A stretch of 7,788 nt of DNA from Rhodoferax sp. (GTDB taxonomy: Bacteria; Pseudomonadota; Gammaproteobacteria; Burkholderiales; Burkholderiaceae_C): the NCBI GenBank assembly GCA_030833685.1, contig JAURGS010000120.1:1-7788 (forward strand), given 5' to 3'. Positions 6,135 through 7,788 of the stretch are shown here, piece by piece; positions within the stretch are counted from its first letter, which is position 1, and every line of letters begins with the position of its first letter. Under the pieces are notes generated by a model. That model had not been told where the DNA came from. It was given only the letters and a program-made list of their open reading frames with translations, and made no database searches. A program made the translations under genes and the position numbers.

Positions 6135-6245
6135 TGTTGAGGCCCAATTTCTGACGTCTGGTGTACAGCCAATCGCTCAGTGGGCCAGTGCCTGCGTGGT
6201 TGGTGCGTTAGGAACGCGCCGCGCCACTGCGGGCAGCCTGATATT

Positions 6246-7211
6246 CTATCCCAGCGGCCCATCTGGAGCCGCCTGGCTTGCCGCCGAAAGCGCCTGCGCC
6301 AAAGTCATTAGCTGACGTTGGGAAGAAAAATGCCGTTGTTGGCCGTTGATGGGGTCCACAAAAGACAGTGATCGGGCCAAAAGCTGCAGGGGCAGATGCT
6401 GGCGCGATCCCTCAGGCGTGAGCGTCGGATACAAGCCGTCATTCACGATTGGGATGCCCAGTGCCATCAGATGAACGCGAAGCTGGTGCCGATGGCCAGA
6501 CTCGGGCCGCAGCCGATAGCGTGCCAGTTGTTGCTTGTGCTCGATGAGCTCAATATGGGTACAGGTGTTGGGCGCGCCGATCTGCTCCTGCTGCAGCATG
6601 AAGTGATCGCCAGGCCCCATGCGTGTTCGTCGGGTCAGGGGAAAGCAGAGGTCTTCTTTGTACGGGGCGAGGGCCTCGTAAATTTTTTCAACTTGTCGCT
6701 GGGCGAACAGTGTGCTGTAGGCCCGCCGATGCTGTGGCTGCAGGCAAAACAGAACCAGGCCTGCTGTGTCGCGGTCGATGCGGTGCACTGGCACCAGCGA
6801 GTCCAGCCCCAGGCGCTTTTTTTGTCGTACCAGGACAGTTTCCTGCAAGTACTGGCCTGAAGGTACGACTGGAAGACCACTGGGTTTGTCGACAACCAAT
6901 ATCAATTCATCCTGAAAAAGCACTGTTTCAACTACAGGGATCGCAGGCTCGGTGTCGACTTCCCGAAAGTAAAAAACCCGGCCTTTGCCCCAATACGGGG
7001 CTTGGGCGGCCACTGCCAGGCTGATGGCTTGGCCCGCTTCGTCAAGCACTTTGCCGCTTTGCAGTCGCTGCACCCAGGTTTCCCGCGGCACGTGGACAAA
7101 TCGGGCGACCAAAAAATCCAGAAGACAGGCGTAGGGGCCAGGCTGCAATGCCACGCAACTGGCACCAACGCCGTTGCGCGATGGCGGGCGAGGGGAGCTA
7201 ACGGCGTTCAA
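6246..7211 (-). CDS. RluA-family RNA pseudouridine synthase
   Basis: Enzymes of this family convert specific uridines in rRNA or tRNA to pseudouridine. The catalytic motif HRIDRDTAG is at 143-151, with Asp146 the expected nucleophile. VEKIYEALAP (174-183) and the RYRLRPESGHRHQLRVH block (about 231-247) with LGIPIVND (251-258) are also typical of RluA-type enzymes. The N-terminus (about 28-90) resembles a degenerate S4-like region. The exact target uridine cannot be told from sequence. The frame has no ATG near its N-terminus. The first possible start is TTG at 7209-7211, overlapping trmB by 14 nt; the next is GTG at 7152-7154. I keep the TTG because the GVGASCVAL stretch (15-23) looks like one I recall from related proteins and a GTG start would remove most of it. 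No strong Shine-Dalgarno supports either, so translation is probably coupled to trmB. Both neighbours on this side modify RNA. Confidence 0.9.
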   Translation of the reverse strand: MNAVSSPRPPSRNGVGASCVALQPGPYACLLDFLVARFVHVPRETWVQRLQSGKVLDEAGQAISLAVAAQAPYWGKGRVFYFREVDTEPAIPVVETVLFQDELILVVDKPSGLPVVPSGQYLQETVLVRQKKRLGLDSLVPVHRIDRDTAGLVLFCLQPQHRRAYSTLFAQRQVEKIYEALAPYKEDLCFPLTRRTRMGPGDHFMLQQEQIGAPNTCTHIELIEHKQQLARYRLRPESGHRHQLRVHLMALGIPIVNDGLYPTLTPEGSRQHLPLQLLARSLSFVDPINGQQRHFSSQRQLMTLAQALSAASQAAPDGPLG

Positions 7212-7788
7212 AGACCAAATCCCAAACGCCGTGGCCCAGCCGCAGCCCTCTGTTTTCGAATTTGGTCAAAGGGCGGTAATCAGGCTTGGGTGCGTAACCC
7301 CCTAAACCGGCGTCGGCCGCAGCCCCCTTGTTGAAAAGCTGTGGCTCTGCGCTGAGTACCTCAAGTATCTGCTCGGCGTAGGGCTGCCAGTCGGTTGCGC
7401 AGTGCAGATAGCCACCCGGTTTGAGACGCCTGGCCAATCGGGATACCAGCGGTGCTTGCAACAGGCGCCGTTTGTGATGGCGGGCTTTGTGCCACGGGTC
7501 TGGAAAAAAGACGTGGATGCCGTCCAGGCTGCCCTCGGCAATCATCTGGTCGATAACTTCAACTGCATCGTGCGCACAGATGCGCAGGTTGTGCAGGTCA
7601 AGCTCGCCAATGCGCTTGAGCAAAGCGCCAATACCTGGCTCGTGCACTTCGCAAGCGATGAACCGCGTTTCAGACAGCTGGCGTGCAATTTGGGCCGTCG
7701 CCTCACCCATACCAAAGCCAATTTCCAGCACAACTGGATTATCGTTACCAAAGACTTCGCTCCAAACAAGCTTTTCTTCAGAAAAATC
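7198..7788 (-). CDS. trmB: tRNA (guanine-N7-)-methyltransferase TrmB, N-terminus cut by the window edge
   Basis: TrmB uses S-adenosylmethionine to make m7G46 in the variable loop of tRNAs. The visible 196 codons end at a TAG (7198-7200). The frame stays open to the window edge at 7788, so the gene is partial; about 40 N-terminal residues are missing compared with the 239-residue E. coli protein. A GTG at 7729-7731 is not the true start, because the upstream frame encodes sequence resembling the usual linker before the SAM-binding motif. Conserved elements in order: the SAM-binding LEIGFGMGE, CEVHEPGIGALL, HDAVEV, the signature FFPDPWHKARHHKRR, ATDWQPYAE, and TKFENRGLRLGHGVWDLVF near the end. 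The 3' end overlaps the next gene by 14 nt, which suggests an operon. Confidence 0.96.
   Translation of the reverse strand, partial: DFSEEKLVWSEVFGNDNPVVLEIGFGMGEATAQIARQLSETRFIACEVHEPGIGALLKRIGELDLHNLRICAHDAVEVIDQMIAEGSLDGIHVFFPDPWHKARHHKRRLLQAPLVSRLARRLKPGGYLHCATDWQPYAEQILEVLSAEPQLFNKGAAADAGLGGYAPKPDYRPLTKFENRGLRLGHGVWDLVFERR

Larger units (their letters stand above)
6062..6245 (-). other. Upstream region of tig
   Basis: This 184-nt stretch separates the pseudouridine synthase stop from the tig ATG and must contain the tig promoter unless transcription reads through. TAGAAT on the minus strand (6243-6248), overlapping the upstream stop codon, matches five of six -10 positions but has no clear -35. 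A GCGTT/AACGC hairpin at 6205-6217 has no U-tract, so I see no convincing terminator for the upstream gene. The part nearest tig is occupied by the possible leader ORF. Confidence 0.3.

Noticed and set aside
5231..6154. A 307-codon open frame on the plus strand opposite tig
   Set aside because: It runs antisense over a clearly real, full-length trigger factor gene. Its product has no recognisable domain, and long antisense frames are common opposite GC-rich codons.
6202..6220. Hairpin around GCGTT/AACGC as a terminator for the pseudouridine synthase gene
   Set aside because: On the transcribed strand the stem is broken by a mismatch and no U-tract follows.
7198..7731. A complete 177-residue trmB starting at GTG 7729-7731
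   Set aside because: The frame continues open to the window edge with plausible TrmB sequence, and a start here would leave almost no residues before the SAM-binding motif. The gene is partial instead.
1..7788. A novel defence, mobile or biosynthetic system
   Set aside because: All coding space is filled by recognised housekeeping genes in a conserved order, with short gaps, no integrase or transposase, no CRISPR-type repeat spacing, and no unassigned gene of appreciable size. The tRNA genes show no flanking attachment-site repeat with an integrase in the window.

Overview
The window is a compact chromosomal segment from a betaproteobacterium, most likely a Burkholderiales/Comamonadaceae-type organism. 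This rests on the protein sequences (a ClpP with the FYINSPGGSVSAGMAIYDTMNFIKPDV stretch split around residues 74-100, an RluA-type enzyme with a GVGASCVAL N-terminus, moderately GC-rich codons) and on the gene order. The genus is inferred from memory of related proteins, not from a search. Every supported gene lies on the minus strand, so the biological reading order runs from high to low coordinates.

Reading from the right edge: the 3' part of trmB (tRNA m7G46 methyltransferase) is cut by the window end. It overlaps by 14 nt an RluA-family pseudouridine synthase that has no ATG near its N-terminus. After a 184-nt gap, which carries a possible 22-codon leader ORF, comes the core of the window: tig (trigger factor), clpP, clpX and lon. 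Two identical tandem tRNA-Gly(GCC) genes follow and end at the left edge.

The tig-clpP-clpX-lon block is the classical bacterial protein quality-control cluster. Trigger factor meets nascent chains at the ribosome exit tunnel. ClpX unfolds tagged or misfolded substrates and feeds them to the ClpP tetradecamer. Lon degrades damaged and regulatory proteins by itself. All four proteins have their key catalytic or binding residues and normal lengths. clpP and clpX are separated by only 5 nt, clpX and lon by 33 nt, and tig and clpP by 139 nt. The tig-clpP gap holds a strong inverted repeat and a sequence resembling a heat-shock (sigma-32) promoter. A second sigma-32-like match lies in the last codons of clpX, ahead of lon.

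I found no mobile element, CRISPR array, toxin-antitoxin pair, phage gene or unknown multi-gene system. This is a conserved housekeeping region. The items worth a second look are regulatory and small-scale: the leader ORF ending inside the tig ribosome-binding region, the structured tig-clpP gap, start-codon choices for clpP and the pseudouridine synthase, and an MGF version of the ClpX loop that docks on ClpP.
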